DNA from: Spirochaetales bacterium
Lineage (GTDB): Bacteria > Spirochaetota > Spirochaetia > CADAEX01
Direction of reading: 5' to 3'
DNA: 64,000 nt
NCBI GenBank assembly: GCA_024233785.1
Contig: JACKPD010000005.1
Coordinates: 71,591-135,590, forward strand
A program made the translations under genes and the position numbers. Below, piece by piece: positions 27,552 to 36,141 of the stretch (positions within the stretch are counted from its first letter, which is position 1; each line of letters opens with the position of its first letter). Under the pieces are notes generated by a model that saw nothing but the letters and a program-made list of their open reading frames with translations, searched no databases and had not been told where the DNA came from.

Positions 27552-29447
27552 GTGTCTGACAAGTATGGTTTACTGCTCTCCCAGGCAATAGAATATGGAG
27601 AAAAAAGAGAATACTCAAAAGCTGTTGAATTTTTACTAAAAATTGTTTCAGAAACCGACTCTCTGCCTGAAGCTTTTTTATTTCTGGGCAGAAGCTATCA
27701 TGCATTGGGAGAATATTACAAAGCAGTTCAGTCTTTCAAGATTTATCTTTCTTTTAAGAATAATTCAGCAAGGGGATACTTTTTCCTTGGAAGGACCTAT
27801 CACTCTCTTGGTATTTATTTAAAAGCCCTGAAATGCTTTAAAAAAGCACTGGAAATTGCACCTGACAACCCTGAAGTTTTAAGCCTTACCGGTATGACCT
27901 ACCTGAAGCTGAAAAAAGTTTCTGCTGCTTTGAATTATCTGGAACAGGCTGTGTTTGCGGCATCTGAAAATAAATCAATTTATAATGCGTATTTAAATGT
28001 TCTTTATTTAAAAGGAATTAAAGATTTCTATACAGGAAATAGTAATGAAGCAGAGCAGATTTTCGAGTTTCTTATAAAAACAGGAAAAAATCTACCTTCG
28101 GTATTACTTCACCTTGCTTCTGTCAAAAAGGAAAAAGGAGAAATTACCCAGTCGCTTGATCTTTACACAAAAGTTATCAATGAAAATCCTGAGGATCATT
28201 TATTAAAAATGCATATTATACCTCTTTTGATACAGGCTGGAAGAACAGATGAAGCAGCTAAAATTATTTTTGAACTGACCAGCAAGAAAATACAGATAGA
28301 TGATCAATACCTTAAAGAAATCGATATAGACAGGATTATTGCAATAGAAAATTACAGCAGAGGAAAATATAAAAACGCTGTATTTTACGCAAAAAAAGTA
28401 TTAAAGGAAAATAATTATGATAATGAAATGCACCTTCTCATGGGAGAAGCATTCAGGGTAACTGACAATCTGGACAAAGCAGAAAATCACTTCAGACTTG
28501 TAATAAAACGTGATGAATCAAAAAAAGAAGCGGTTTACGGGGTAATACTGGTTTTATGGGTTCAGGAGAGATATAAGGAACTTTTTGAAGAGCTATCAAG
28601 AGGGAAGCGCCATTTCCCATCAGATGAAATTATTGATTATTATTATGCTTTAACAGCAGGAAAGCTCTATTATGATCCCGAACAGACAATTGCACTGCTG
28701 TCGTCTGAGGCAGACAAGAATGACCCGGACCCTTATCTGTCAGAAGCTTTGGGAGAACAGTATCTTCGTCTTTCAAAACCGGATATCGCGGAAAACTATT
28801 TTAAAAAAGCAATCGAACTTGGAGAAACACTGGCTTCCGCTTATATCGGACTTATCAAGACTTATCATCTCCTTGGTAAAAAAAACAAGATCGGCGGAAT
28901 ATTCCGCAGTTATTTAACGCATTTCCCTGATGACAACAGGATAAGAAAATATTATATCAATCATCTTTATATGACTGGGAACTTTAAAAAAACAGCCAAA
29001 GAAATAGAAAAATATGCGACCGGCAGTGATTCTGACGAGACTACAGAAAGACTTCTGGCCAGATGCTATATGAACACTGGTGATTACCAGAAAGCAATGA
29101 TTTTATACAGGCAGCTTCTTCGTAAAAATCCCGGTGATGAAAAGTATTTATTATCCTACGTTTACTGTCTTGACAAACTTTCAGAAACAGAAAATGCAAT
29201 CAGTCTTCTTGTGAAATCAAGAAAATATTTCAATACTAACATATCTATTGAACTTACGATTGGAGTTCTTTCAGCACGTCTTGGCAGGGATGAGGAAGCG
29301 TTAAATGCATTTAAAAAAGTGCTTGAAATAAATGATAAGGAATGGAGAGGATATTACAATATTTCCAGAATATATGACAAACAGGGGTTAACTGAATTTG
29401 CTCTGAAATTCAAGACACGCGCTGAACAACTTAAAAAAAGTACTTGA
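27552..29447 (+). CDS. Tetratricopeptide-repeat protein
   Basis: The 631-residue protein is made almost wholly of TPR helix pairs from residue 1 to the end (patterns such as A..FL.LGR.YHALGEYYKAVQSF). It has no signal peptide or transmembrane segment, so it should be a cytoplasmic scaffold for protein contacts. Partners cannot be read from the sequence. The start is GTG at 27552, without a Shine-Dalgarno; TATAAT at 27526-27531 or TACAAT at 27538-27543 could be the -10, giving a leader of at most about 14 bases. It is divergent from purB. Confidence 0.8.
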   Translation: MSDKYGLLLSQAIEYGEKREYSKAVEFLLKIVSETDSLPEAFLFLGRSYHALGEYYKAVQSFKIYLSFKNNSARGYFFLGRTYHSLGIYLKALKCFKKALEIAPDNPEVLSLTGMTYLKLKKVSAALNYLEQAVFAASENKSIYNAYLNVLYLKGIKDFYTGNSNEAEQIFEFLIKTGKNLPSVLLHLASVKKEKGEITQSLDLYTKVINENPEDHLLKMHIIPLLIQAGRTDEAAKIIFELTSKKIQIDDQYLKEIDIDRIIAIENYSRGKYKNAVFYAKKVLKENNYDNEMHLLMGEAFRVTDNLDKAENHFRLVIKRDESKKEAVYGVILVLWVQERYKELFEELSRGKRHFPSDEIIDYYYALTAGKLYYDPEQTIALLSSEADKNDPDPYLSEALGEQYLRLSKPDIAENYFKKAIELGETLASAYIGLIKTYHLLGKKNKIGGIFRSYLTHFPDDNRIRKYYINHLYMTGNFKKTAKEIEKYATGSDSDETTERLLARCYMNTGDYQKAMILYRQLLRKNPGDEKYLLSYVYCLDKLSETENAISLLVKSRKYFNTNISIELTIGVLSARLGRDEEALNAFKKVLEINDKEWRGYYNISRIYDKQGLTEFALKFKTRAEQLKKST

Positions 29448-29471
29448 TATTTTTTTATTCAATGCAATAAT
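29444..29471 (+). promoter_or_regulatory. Candidate promoter of the gene at 29496
   Basis: TTGATA (29444-29449), a 16-base spacer and AATAAT (29466-29471) place a start near 29478. The -35 overlaps the stop of the TPR gene. A strong AGGAGG follows before ATG 29496. Confidence 0.5.
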
Positions 29472-29495
29472 ATTAATAATTAACAGGAGGACATA

Positions 29496-30047
29496 ATGAG
29501 CCAGCCGATAGCTTTAGATCTTTTTCAGGCTTACAATGAAAGTAAAATGCCTGAAGAAGGCGGATATATAGTCTCATCTTTTTTTAACCAGAATTCAACT
29601 TATTCAATATACGAAATAGTCGCATATGATAATGTTAAAAGCATCTATTTCAGTGAAACAAGTTTAACTTTCCAGGCAGACGGCCACAAAGTTTTCGTTC
29701 TTGTTGAACCTGCAAACTATGCTCACAAGTATCAGGAACCTTTTACACGGGTAAAGGGTGAATCCATACCCCACCGTTTTACGGAACTTGATATTGTAAC
29801 AGCAAAAAATCAGACAAAAGTAATGGTTAGCAAAGAACCTGTTGTTTCTTATTCTTCGTTTACAGTTTTGAAACCGACTGGAGTTAATTTTTCACTTATT
29901 TTTTACCATCAGGAAAATATTCTTAAATCTCTGGAATTTTTCTTCACACAGACTCTCAACAAGGAAGCCGGAGTACCTTCAATGGACACAAAAAAATCTG
30001 CCAAAGCTGTAATTGAGGGATTGAAAAAGTTTAAACTATGGAAATAA
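29496..30047 (+). CDS. Conserved-looking cytoplasmic protein of unknown function
   Basis: I do not recognise a family for this 183-residue protein. It has no signal peptide, membrane span or known motif. The composition is that of a folded alpha/beta protein, with beta-rich segments in the first two thirds (YIVSSFFNQNSTYSIYEIVAYD, KVFVLVEPANYA) and a helical lysine-rich end (KKSAKAVIEGLKKFKLWK). AGGAGG 6 bases before the ATG is one of the best ribosome sites here, and the gene has its own promoter and terminator, so strong separate expression is likely. It faces the PPDK-like gene across a shared terminator. Confidence 0.72.
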   Translation: MSQPIALDLFQAYNESKMPEEGGYIVSSFFNQNSTYSIYEIVAYDNVKSIYFSETSLTFQADGHKVFVLVEPANYAHKYQEPFTRVKGESIPHRFTELDIVTAKNQTKVMVSKEPVVSYSSFTVLKPTGVNFSLIFYHQENILKSLEFFFTQTLNKEAGVPSMDTKKSAKAVIEGLKKFKLWK

Positions 30048-30068
30048 CAGGAATTAAAAAATATACTC

Positions 30069-30102
30069 AAAAAAAAGGCTGTCAAGTTGACAGCCTTTTT
30101 TT
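30069..30102. terminator. Two-way intrinsic terminator
   Basis: The GC-rich stem GGCTGTC/GACAGCC is flanked by an A-run on one side and a T-run on the other, so the hairpin works in both directions. It separates the convergent genes ending at 30047 (plus) and 30119 (minus). Confidence 0.88.
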
Positions 30103-30118
30103 ATTTCGATTTTATTCC

Positions 30119-32752
30119 CTATTCCTTAATAAAGTACTGGGCAACAGCCAATGTCGCAATAGGAACTGAATAAGTGGAGCATGAGACATAATTGAGCCCC
30201 GCCCCTATACAGAATTCAATATTTACAGGTACAGCTCCCTGTTCTCCGCATAAACCCATTACGATATCAGGTCTTGTCATTTTTCCTCTTCTTACAGCTG
30301 TTCTTACAAGTTCCTGTACGTTCGGATCAAGTATTTCAAACGGATTTGCAGGAATTATATCAAACTGTGTATAATCCGGCATAAAATTATTGAAATCATC
30401 GCGGGACAGGCCGAGTGTTGTCTGAGTAAGGTCATTTGTCCCGAAAGAGAAAAACTCCGCATACCTGGCAATATCACCTGCACCAAGAGCTGCAGCAGGA
30501 AGTTCTATCATTGTTCCAATTTTGTATTCAACAGGTTTAGCCTTTAATGACTCCCTTACCTGAAGTTCAACTTCCGTAAGACCTTTAATTGCTGTACCTT
30601 CAATTTTCTTTCCGTAAACTATAGTTTTTAATTCCTCAGTATTCATAATAATCGGAATCATTATTTCCGGGTTAACTTTAACACCCTCTTTCTGCAGTGA
30701 ATAAACTGATTCAAAAAGCGCTGTAACCTGCATCTCGTAAATTTCAGGATAAGAAATTGCAATTCTGCATCCCCGGTGACCGAGCATTGGATTAAACTCG
30801 CTTAAACCGTCACATAAAAGGGCTATCTCTTTTTGAGTTATTTTTTGATAACCTTTTTGTGTTTTAAGATACTTTAAAAAATCATCCATTTCTTTTGCAT
30901 TATGCGGAAGAAATTCATGCAATGGTGCGTCAAGGAGCCTTATCGTTACTTCTTTCCCTTCCATTATTTTTAATATTTTATAAAAATCATCTTTCTGCAT
31001 GTTTTTAAGCCGCAAAAGAGATTTGGCTCTTTTTTCCTTATTGTCAGAAAGAATCATTTCGCGGAAAACATTAATTCTTTTTTCGTTGAAAAACATGTGT
31101 TCAGTTCTGCACAATCCTACGCCTTCCGCGCCGAATTTTTTCGCAAGTGAACAATCGCGCGGATTGTCTGCGTTTACCCTGACATGGAATTCCTTGTTAT
31201 ATTTTTTAGCAATTTGTATTAGTTTTTCTATACCTGATGATGCAAAATCAGGTTCAATAAGTGTTGATTTGCCGATATATATTTCGGGACTGCCGTAATG
31301 AGGCACATTCAATGTAACATAATCTCCTTCAGTCAGTGTTACATCGTCAATTGTAATTTTATTGCCTTTGAATTTCATTTCAGGCTTAACAAGCGATACT
31401 TTTCCATATTGCCTGGCAACAACTGAAGCATGTGCAGCGTATCCTCCCTCTGATGATAAAACACCTGTTGCAATTTCTATGGCTTTAACATCTTCAGCAA
31501 ATGTAGCTTTCATACATAGTATAAAATTTGTATCAAGACCCTGCTGCATTGCGACTTTGTTGGCATCAAGAAGAGCTTCTGTGGTAAAAAAGATCCTCCC
31601 TATTGCTGCTCCGGGTGCTCCGGTAATCCCACCGACAAGCTTTTTAAATCCTTTTGTTGAAGTAATATCAATAATTGGATGCAGTATTTCATTAAGCTGT
31701 TCAGGTTTAATAGCATTTAAAAAATATTTATCATCTACAAGTTTTCTTTCATGCAGATCAAGTAATGTTATAATTTCAGACTTAACAGATTTGTTAAGCA
31801 CGTCCCTTTGGTCAACAAGCCACAGTTTACTGTTTTCAATGGTAAACCTTATATGTCTGATATCTTTAAAATGATCTTCAACAGTTCTGGCAATTTTATC
31901 AAGTTTCGCAAAATTAGATTTGTCAATTTTTGTAATATCCTTACCTTTTACACCTGTAAAGTCAAAAGTATTCTGGAAATATTCACCAAACAATACTTTA
32001 TCTCCATTGATAATATTTCTGGTATAAAAGGACCCGCTGCATGATGTATTGCCAGTATTGCCGTATACCATTGCGGAAACGCCAATTGCTGTATCGTTAT
32101 CATTCATCTCATCAATTTTCAGCAGATAACTTACCCTAGATATTGCATAATCCAGCTGTTCATAAGCATCTTCAAAAAAGCTGTCCGGTAAAATTCCTTT
32201 TACCAGTTCATAAAGCTTTTCAAGATCCTTCTCATTAACACTTTTATTTATTTTTCCGTTTATAAAATCAACTATAGAGTTTATTTTTGCAGATTCTTTT
32301 TCTTTACCTTCAATTTTCAGTATTTTATCTTCAATAATGAGCAGTCCTTTAACCATAAAAAAAAGTTCATTGTTGGAAAACTCATTGCCGACCATTTTGC
32401 TGAAACCCTGTAGTGTTTTTTTTGTCAATCCAAAATTATGGAGTGCCGGGTAGCTGCTGGTTATAATAAGGTTGGGACTTATAACAATCTTTAAAGTCAG
32501 CGGTTTAGTTTCAGCGTTATATTTTTTACCCATTTTATTTTCTACTTTGGAAATAAATGGCTTTATATATTTTATTATCTGACCGTTTTCAATAGAAGAA
32601 GCAACATCAGAGTCAATAGCGAATCCCGGTATTACAGGTAAATTCAATTCAGCGAAATTATTTGCTTCTCTTATTCTCAACCCAATTTTTTCAAGTATTG
32701 ACGAATTCCTGATAAATTCTTCTTTACAAAAAAAATGAATATTGTTTTTCAT
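30119..32752 (-). CDS. Pyruvate, phosphate dikinase-like protein with degenerate nucleotide-binding half
   Basis: PPDK interconverts pyruvate + ATP + Pi and PEP + AMP + PPi. In this 877-residue protein the central phosphohistidine domain (His441 in GGYAAHASVVAR) and the PEP/pyruvate barrel are complete: RLLDAPLHEF, MLGHRGCR, TMIELPAAA, FGTNDLTQTTLG and Cys858 in NYVSCST. The N-terminal ATP-grasp half is strongly diverged. Where PPDK has VRSGA...PGMMDTVLNLG it has ISPNLIITSSYPALHNFG, losing the ATP-binding arginine and glycine-rich segment. It could be a PEP-binding regulator or work with another phosphate donor. It lies downstream of cfpA and a linker gene; I recall the same order for TP0746-TP0748 in T. 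pallidum. Confidence 0.8.
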   Translation of the reverse strand: MKNNIHFFCKEEFIRNSSILEKIGLRIREANNFAELNLPVIPGFAIDSDVASSIENGQIIKYIKPFISKVENKMGKKYNAETKPLTLKIVISPNLIITSSYPALHNFGLTKKTLQGFSKMVGNEFSNNELFFMVKGLLIIEDKILKIEGKEKESAKINSIVDFINGKINKSVNEKDLEKLYELVKGILPDSFFEDAYEQLDYAISRVSYLLKIDEMNDNDTAIGVSAMVYGNTGNTSCSGSFYTRNIINGDKVLFGEYFQNTFDFTGVKGKDITKIDKSNFAKLDKIARTVEDHFKDIRHIRFTIENSKLWLVDQRDVLNKSVKSEIITLLDLHERKLVDDKYFLNAIKPEQLNEILHPIIDITSTKGFKKLVGGITGAPGAAIGRIFFTTEALLDANKVAMQQGLDTNFILCMKATFAEDVKAIEIATGVLSSEGGYAAHASVVARQYGKVSLVKPEMKFKGNKITIDDVTLTEGDYVTLNVPHYGSPEIYIGKSTLIEPDFASSGIEKLIQIAKKYNKEFHVRVNADNPRDCSLAKKFGAEGVGLCRTEHMFFNEKRINVFREMILSDNKEKRAKSLLRLKNMQKDDFYKILKIMEGKEVTIRLLDAPLHEFLPHNAKEMDDFLKYLKTQKGYQKITQKEIALLCDGLSEFNPMLGHRGCRIAISYPEIYEMQVTALFESVYSLQKEGVKVNPEIMIPIIMNTEELKTIVYGKKIEGTAIKGLTEVELQVRESLKAKPVEYKIGTMIELPAAALGAGDIARYAEFFSFGTNDLTQTTLGLSRDDFNNFMPDYTQFDIIPANPFEILDPNVQELVRTAVRRGKMTRPDIVMGLCGEQGAVPVNIEFCIGAGLNYVSCSTYSVPIATLAVAQYFIKE

Positions 32753-32772
32753 TTAAAAAGCCTCTTCTTTAT

Positions 32773-33822
32773 TTAGAATAGTCTCAAAACAGTGTTGACA
32801 GGGAATTTTAAAAAATCTTCAAATCTATGACTTGCGCCCTGTCTAAAATATCTCTGAAGCTTGGCTACATCCTGGATATCCCTTCCCGATACTGCAAACA
32901 TGATTGCACTGCCATGTTTTACCTTACCCCATTTGAAAAGAGTATTTATATCGTGTATTCTTTCACCTTCATAAAATATAATGACATCAGATCCCGGGTA
33001 TTTTGCTTTATAACTTCCTATAATCCTTTTCCATGCTTCAACATTACCGTTGTGGAAAAGTTCATTAGTAACAGGGACAGCATACAAGGGCGTCATTCTT
33101 ACAGGTCCGCTTCCGGTTGACGCGGGTACAGCAACGGCAGGTTTTGTTTCCTGCTGTGGTGCAGAGGCGGTTTCTTTTGCTTCAGCTCCGGAAGATTTTT
33201 TTACTGCTTTGGTTCCAGTTTTTTTATTTGTATTCTTTTTTACCGGTGCTGTGTTTTTTGCTGCTGGTTTTGTTTTTATAGCTTTAACCTTATATTTCCC
33301 GTTTAAAACCTGAGCAGGAACCTTTGGTTTTTTATTATCCAGAATTTTTATTATTTCTTCGATTACTTTTAAAGAATATTTATTTCCGTTTTTACCTAAA
33401 TAATCACCTGCATAAATTGTAAGTATTTCATATTTTTTAAATTCAGTAGTCAGCTGCAGGCTTTCGATTCTTTTGGGATTAATAACAAGATATCCAATGT
33501 TGGGATTATGATAACCTAAAACAATGTCTATACCGGTCCATTTGGAAACCTCTTCCTGAATTCTGGTAAAATCAGTTATGGTTTCTTTTAGATTAATTGA
33601 TTTAAAGGAATATTTATATTTATCAACAAGAAGTGAGTTAATTACAGGTAAAAGCTGATGCTGTTCGATTTCCCCTTCCTGCAGATTTTTATTTAAAACA
33701 TCTGCAATATTGTTGTAATCTTCAAATTCATTTATTGCTGAAAGTACAGAATTAAAATGGTTTAACGATTTATTAAAACCATCACGCGTATAAAAGCGCT
33801 CAAATTCTTTTATATCAGTCAT
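32773..33822 (-). CDS. Uncharacterised spirochaetal protein with Lys/Ala-rich linker, between cfpA and PPDK-like gene
   Basis: The 349-residue protein has a helical/mixed N-terminal domain (1-170), then a low-complexity linker rich in lysine, alanine, threonine and proline (about 178-240). A compact C-terminal domain follows (about 245-349) with an alpha/beta pattern: YPGSDVIIFYEGERIHD and KHGSAIMFAVSGRDIQD. There is no signal peptide or membrane segment. I do not recognise the fold. AGGTG precedes ATG 33822 by 8 bases. The setting between cfpA and the PPDK-like gene matches the TP0747 position as I recall it, so a role with the cytoplasmic filament is conceivable but not shown. Confidence 0.7.
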   Translation of the reverse strand: MTDIKEFERFYTRDGFNKSLNHFNSVLSAINEFEDYNNIADVLNKNLQEGEIEQHQLLPVINSLLVDKYKYSFKSINLKETITDFTRIQEEVSKWTGIDIVLGYHNPNIGYLVINPKRIESLQLTTEFKKYEILTIYAGDYLGKNGNKYSLKVIEEIIKILDNKKPKVPAQVLNGKYKVKAIKTKPAAKNTAPVKKNTNKKTGTKAVKKSSGAEAKETASAPQQETKPAVAVPASTGSGPVRMTPLYAVPVTNELFHNGNVEAWKRIIGSYKAKYPGSDVIIFYEGERIHDINTLFKWGKVKHGSAIMFAVSGRDIQDVAKLQRYFRQGASHRFEDFLKFPVNTVLRLF

Positions 33823-33848
33823 GGTATTTTCACCTGCCTTATGAATGG

Positions 33849-33878
33849 CCCGGAAAAGTTCAATTGAACTTTTCCGGG
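33849..33878. other. Perfect 30-base palindrome downstream of cfpA
   Basis: CCCGGAAAAGTTCAA is followed at once by its exact complement, making a 15-bp self-complementary site centred at 33863/33864. On the minus strand no T-run follows, so it is not a normal terminator. It may protect or process the 3' end of cfpA mRNA, or act as a partial attenuator. Confidence 0.6.
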
Positions 33879-33890
33879 ATTAAATTGAAA

Positions 33891-35927
33891 TTAAATTGTA
33901 GTTAGTTTATTTCCGGATTTTTTTCTTGCAGAACTTTTTTTCTTTGAATTATCGACAACACCGGTTGATTTTCTTTTTTCCTTTGCCGGCTTTGCTTTTG
34001 TAACAGCCAGCGCCGGTGCCGGGGATTCATTGTCAATTGTACTGTTAAGCAGGTCAAGATAGCTCTGTCCTTTATCCTCAGCTTCGCCTTCAACAGCATC
34101 CGTAGAGAATGACTGGCTTATATCGCCCCTTACAGTAGACCTTCTTCGTGAGAATGAAGCAAAAGCCGCATCCTGGAAACCCTTTGAAACTCCGTAGAGG
34201 AATTCATTGAGTACATTTGCCATACCGTCAAGAGTTGCTTTCTTTCTTTTAACCGAGGTGATATCAAGATCAAAAAGCAGTCCGGGCTGAATATGATATG
34301 GATTTATCATATAGTCGTATTTGTTGAACTGTTCTTCAAGTTTTTCAAGTCTTTCTTCCATAACACGGCGCTGTATCGGATATTTATAACCGTACATATC
34401 CTGCATCCTGTTTTTCATTAGAACAAATCTTCTTTTAATTTTATCTTTTTCAAAGATGTATGTTCTGTTGAGCTCTTCAACGCTTGTTTCCGCAGCCCTG
34501 ATAAAAGAAACCTCATCCCATACTTTCTCAATATTTTCGTACAAGGGGTCGCCGGTTTTTGCCTTGATGGTTTTAGCTATCTTGTTTTTATAGGCTTTTG
34601 CAAGATCTTCAAAATCTGTTATACCCTTAAATCTCTTGGCATCCTGATATACCATTTCAAGAATATCCCAAAGATGCTCAACCTCAACTTCAAAGGATTT
34701 GATCTGAACATCATATGCTTTCTGTTCTTCTATCAGCTGGGCATTGTCATAATATCTCATCCTTATCTGATATCTTTCATCAGGAAGATTTTTAGCATCT
34801 GTATCTTCATATTCCCTGATCAGAAGCTCTCTTCCGTTTTTCATGTTCTCAACATACTGATAACCCATTTTTGATGTATCAAGAATTGATGTAATTGAGT
34901 TGATAGCTGTGTTGTATCCCCTGTTTCTTATGTTCTCAATATCAATTATTTTTTTAAGATTTTCACGTACATTCAGCTGGTCAAAAGTTTCAGGCGGTAT
35001 TTCCGCCCTCAGCCCGTCAATAGCATCCATGAGGTTTTTAGCCACAAGAGAATATCTTTTTGACTTCGGATTTGTCTTGTCATCATCAGTAAGAGTTTCA
35101 ACTTTTTTCATTTTCTCGAAAATAATTTCGCTGTCTGTAAACTCTTCCTTACCTTCGTCAATCAGCTGGTCTTTTAGTTTTTCAATTTCTGCATCAAGTA
35201 AATCTGTAATGTTCTTTGATATCAATTCCTTGATAAGATATTCAACTGTAGCCTGATAATGGAAAATCGGGCTTATAAGTTCTGAATCAAGAATATTAAC
35301 AGACATCTTTACATCACAAACAGTTTTAGGTTTGTAAATGTTGTCTTTAAACGCACATTTTACAACTGAATATGCATTTTCACCTCTGATAAACGCACCA
35401 ACATCGGTTTTTTGCCGTAATAGTGAGTTAGTGAGGTTTTCCAGATCGTTAACACCCCGCTGGATATGTCCCTGAAGGTGTCCGTACATGTTGACGATAG
35501 ATTTTTCAATCTCACCGGTATTGAATTTATCCATACCGCCAACTTCATCAAGAAGTGTCGCAATTTCTTTAGGTGTATACCTGTTAAGAACCTGCATTTC
35601 CTGTTTGTCTATAAAATTTCTGACCCTTTTCACCATTTCATCTTCAGTAGTAACAATATATCTATTGAACATATTCTGGTAATTCTGGTTAAAATAGTTA
35701 TAGACTTTTTCCTTTAGTCCGCCCATTACATCAATTTTTTCTACAACCTCTAGTGGAAGCTTTGATGTAACATGATTAAGTACTTTGTCTACTTCTTCTG
35801 AGAGAAGTCTATCAACTTCGGCCTGCTGATCCCTGCTTTCCTGAGCGAGAGAGTTTCTAGATCCTACAGCACTCGGCTTCTCTGGGTGGAACACCATCGG
35901 GCTTTTTGGAAGATCAATACTTGCCAT
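33891..35927 (-). CDS. cfpA: Cytoplasmic filament protein A
   Basis: CfpA forms the ribbon of filaments running under the inner membrane of treponemes, and its loss in T. denticola disturbs chromosome segregation and cell division. The 678-residue length equals the T. pallidum protein as I recall it. The sequence is acidic, helical and coiled-coil-like throughout, starting MASIDLPKSPMVFHPEKPSA. It has a basic serine/lysine-rich tail (about 635-678) and no signal peptide. AAGGAG 6 bases before ATG 35927 and an A-tract promoter suggest high expression. The downstream order (linker gene, PPDK-like gene) supports the call. Recognition is from memory of the family, not from a search. Confidence 0.88.
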   Translation of the reverse strand: MASIDLPKSPMVFHPEKPSAVGSRNSLAQESRDQQAEVDRLLSEEVDKVLNHVTSKLPLEVVEKIDVMGGLKEKVYNYFNQNYQNMFNRYIVTTEDEMVKRVRNFIDKQEMQVLNRYTPKEIATLLDEVGGMDKFNTGEIEKSIVNMYGHLQGHIQRGVNDLENLTNSLLRQKTDVGAFIRGENAYSVVKCAFKDNIYKPKTVCDVKMSVNILDSELISPIFHYQATVEYLIKELISKNITDLLDAEIEKLKDQLIDEGKEEFTDSEIIFEKMKKVETLTDDDKTNPKSKRYSLVAKNLMDAIDGLRAEIPPETFDQLNVRENLKKIIDIENIRNRGYNTAINSITSILDTSKMGYQYVENMKNGRELLIREYEDTDAKNLPDERYQIRMRYYDNAQLIEEQKAYDVQIKSFEVEVEHLWDILEMVYQDAKRFKGITDFEDLAKAYKNKIAKTIKAKTGDPLYENIEKVWDEVSFIRAAETSVEELNRTYIFEKDKIKRRFVLMKNRMQDMYGYKYPIQRRVMEERLEKLEEQFNKYDYMINPYHIQPGLLFDLDITSVKRKKATLDGMANVLNEFLYGVSKGFQDAAFASFSRRRSTVRGDISQSFSTDAVEGEAEDKGQSYLDLLNSTIDNESPAPALAVTKAKPAKEKRKSTGVVDNSKKKSSARKKSGNKLTTI

Positions 35928-35957
35928 AATACTCTCCTTAAATATGCTTACTAATAT

Positions 35958-36006
35958 AGAATATCAATAACTTCACAAAAATGTAAAGCATGTTTTTTTT
36001 TTTTTT
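35958..36006 (-). promoter_or_regulatory. cfpA: cfpA promoter with A14 tract
   Basis: On the minus strand TTTACA (35987-35982) and TATTCT (35963-35958) lie 18 bases apart. An uninterrupted run of 14 A (36006-35993) ends 5 bases upstream of the -35, where an UP element would sit. The predicted start is near 35951. Confidence 0.5.
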
Positions 36007-36141
36007 ACTTTTTATTATTCCAATAGTTTTCTATAATATTAAATAACAGTTTAATTATTATGATTATAAACAATTGGACAATATAATACAAACACATTTT
36101 TATTAAACTGCTAAAATATATTTAACAGGAAAGGAAGCGAA

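Noticed and set aside
31362..31874. 170-codon plus-strand frame opposite the PPDK-like gene
   Set aside because: Shadow frame; the minus strand codes for conserved PPDK motifs there.
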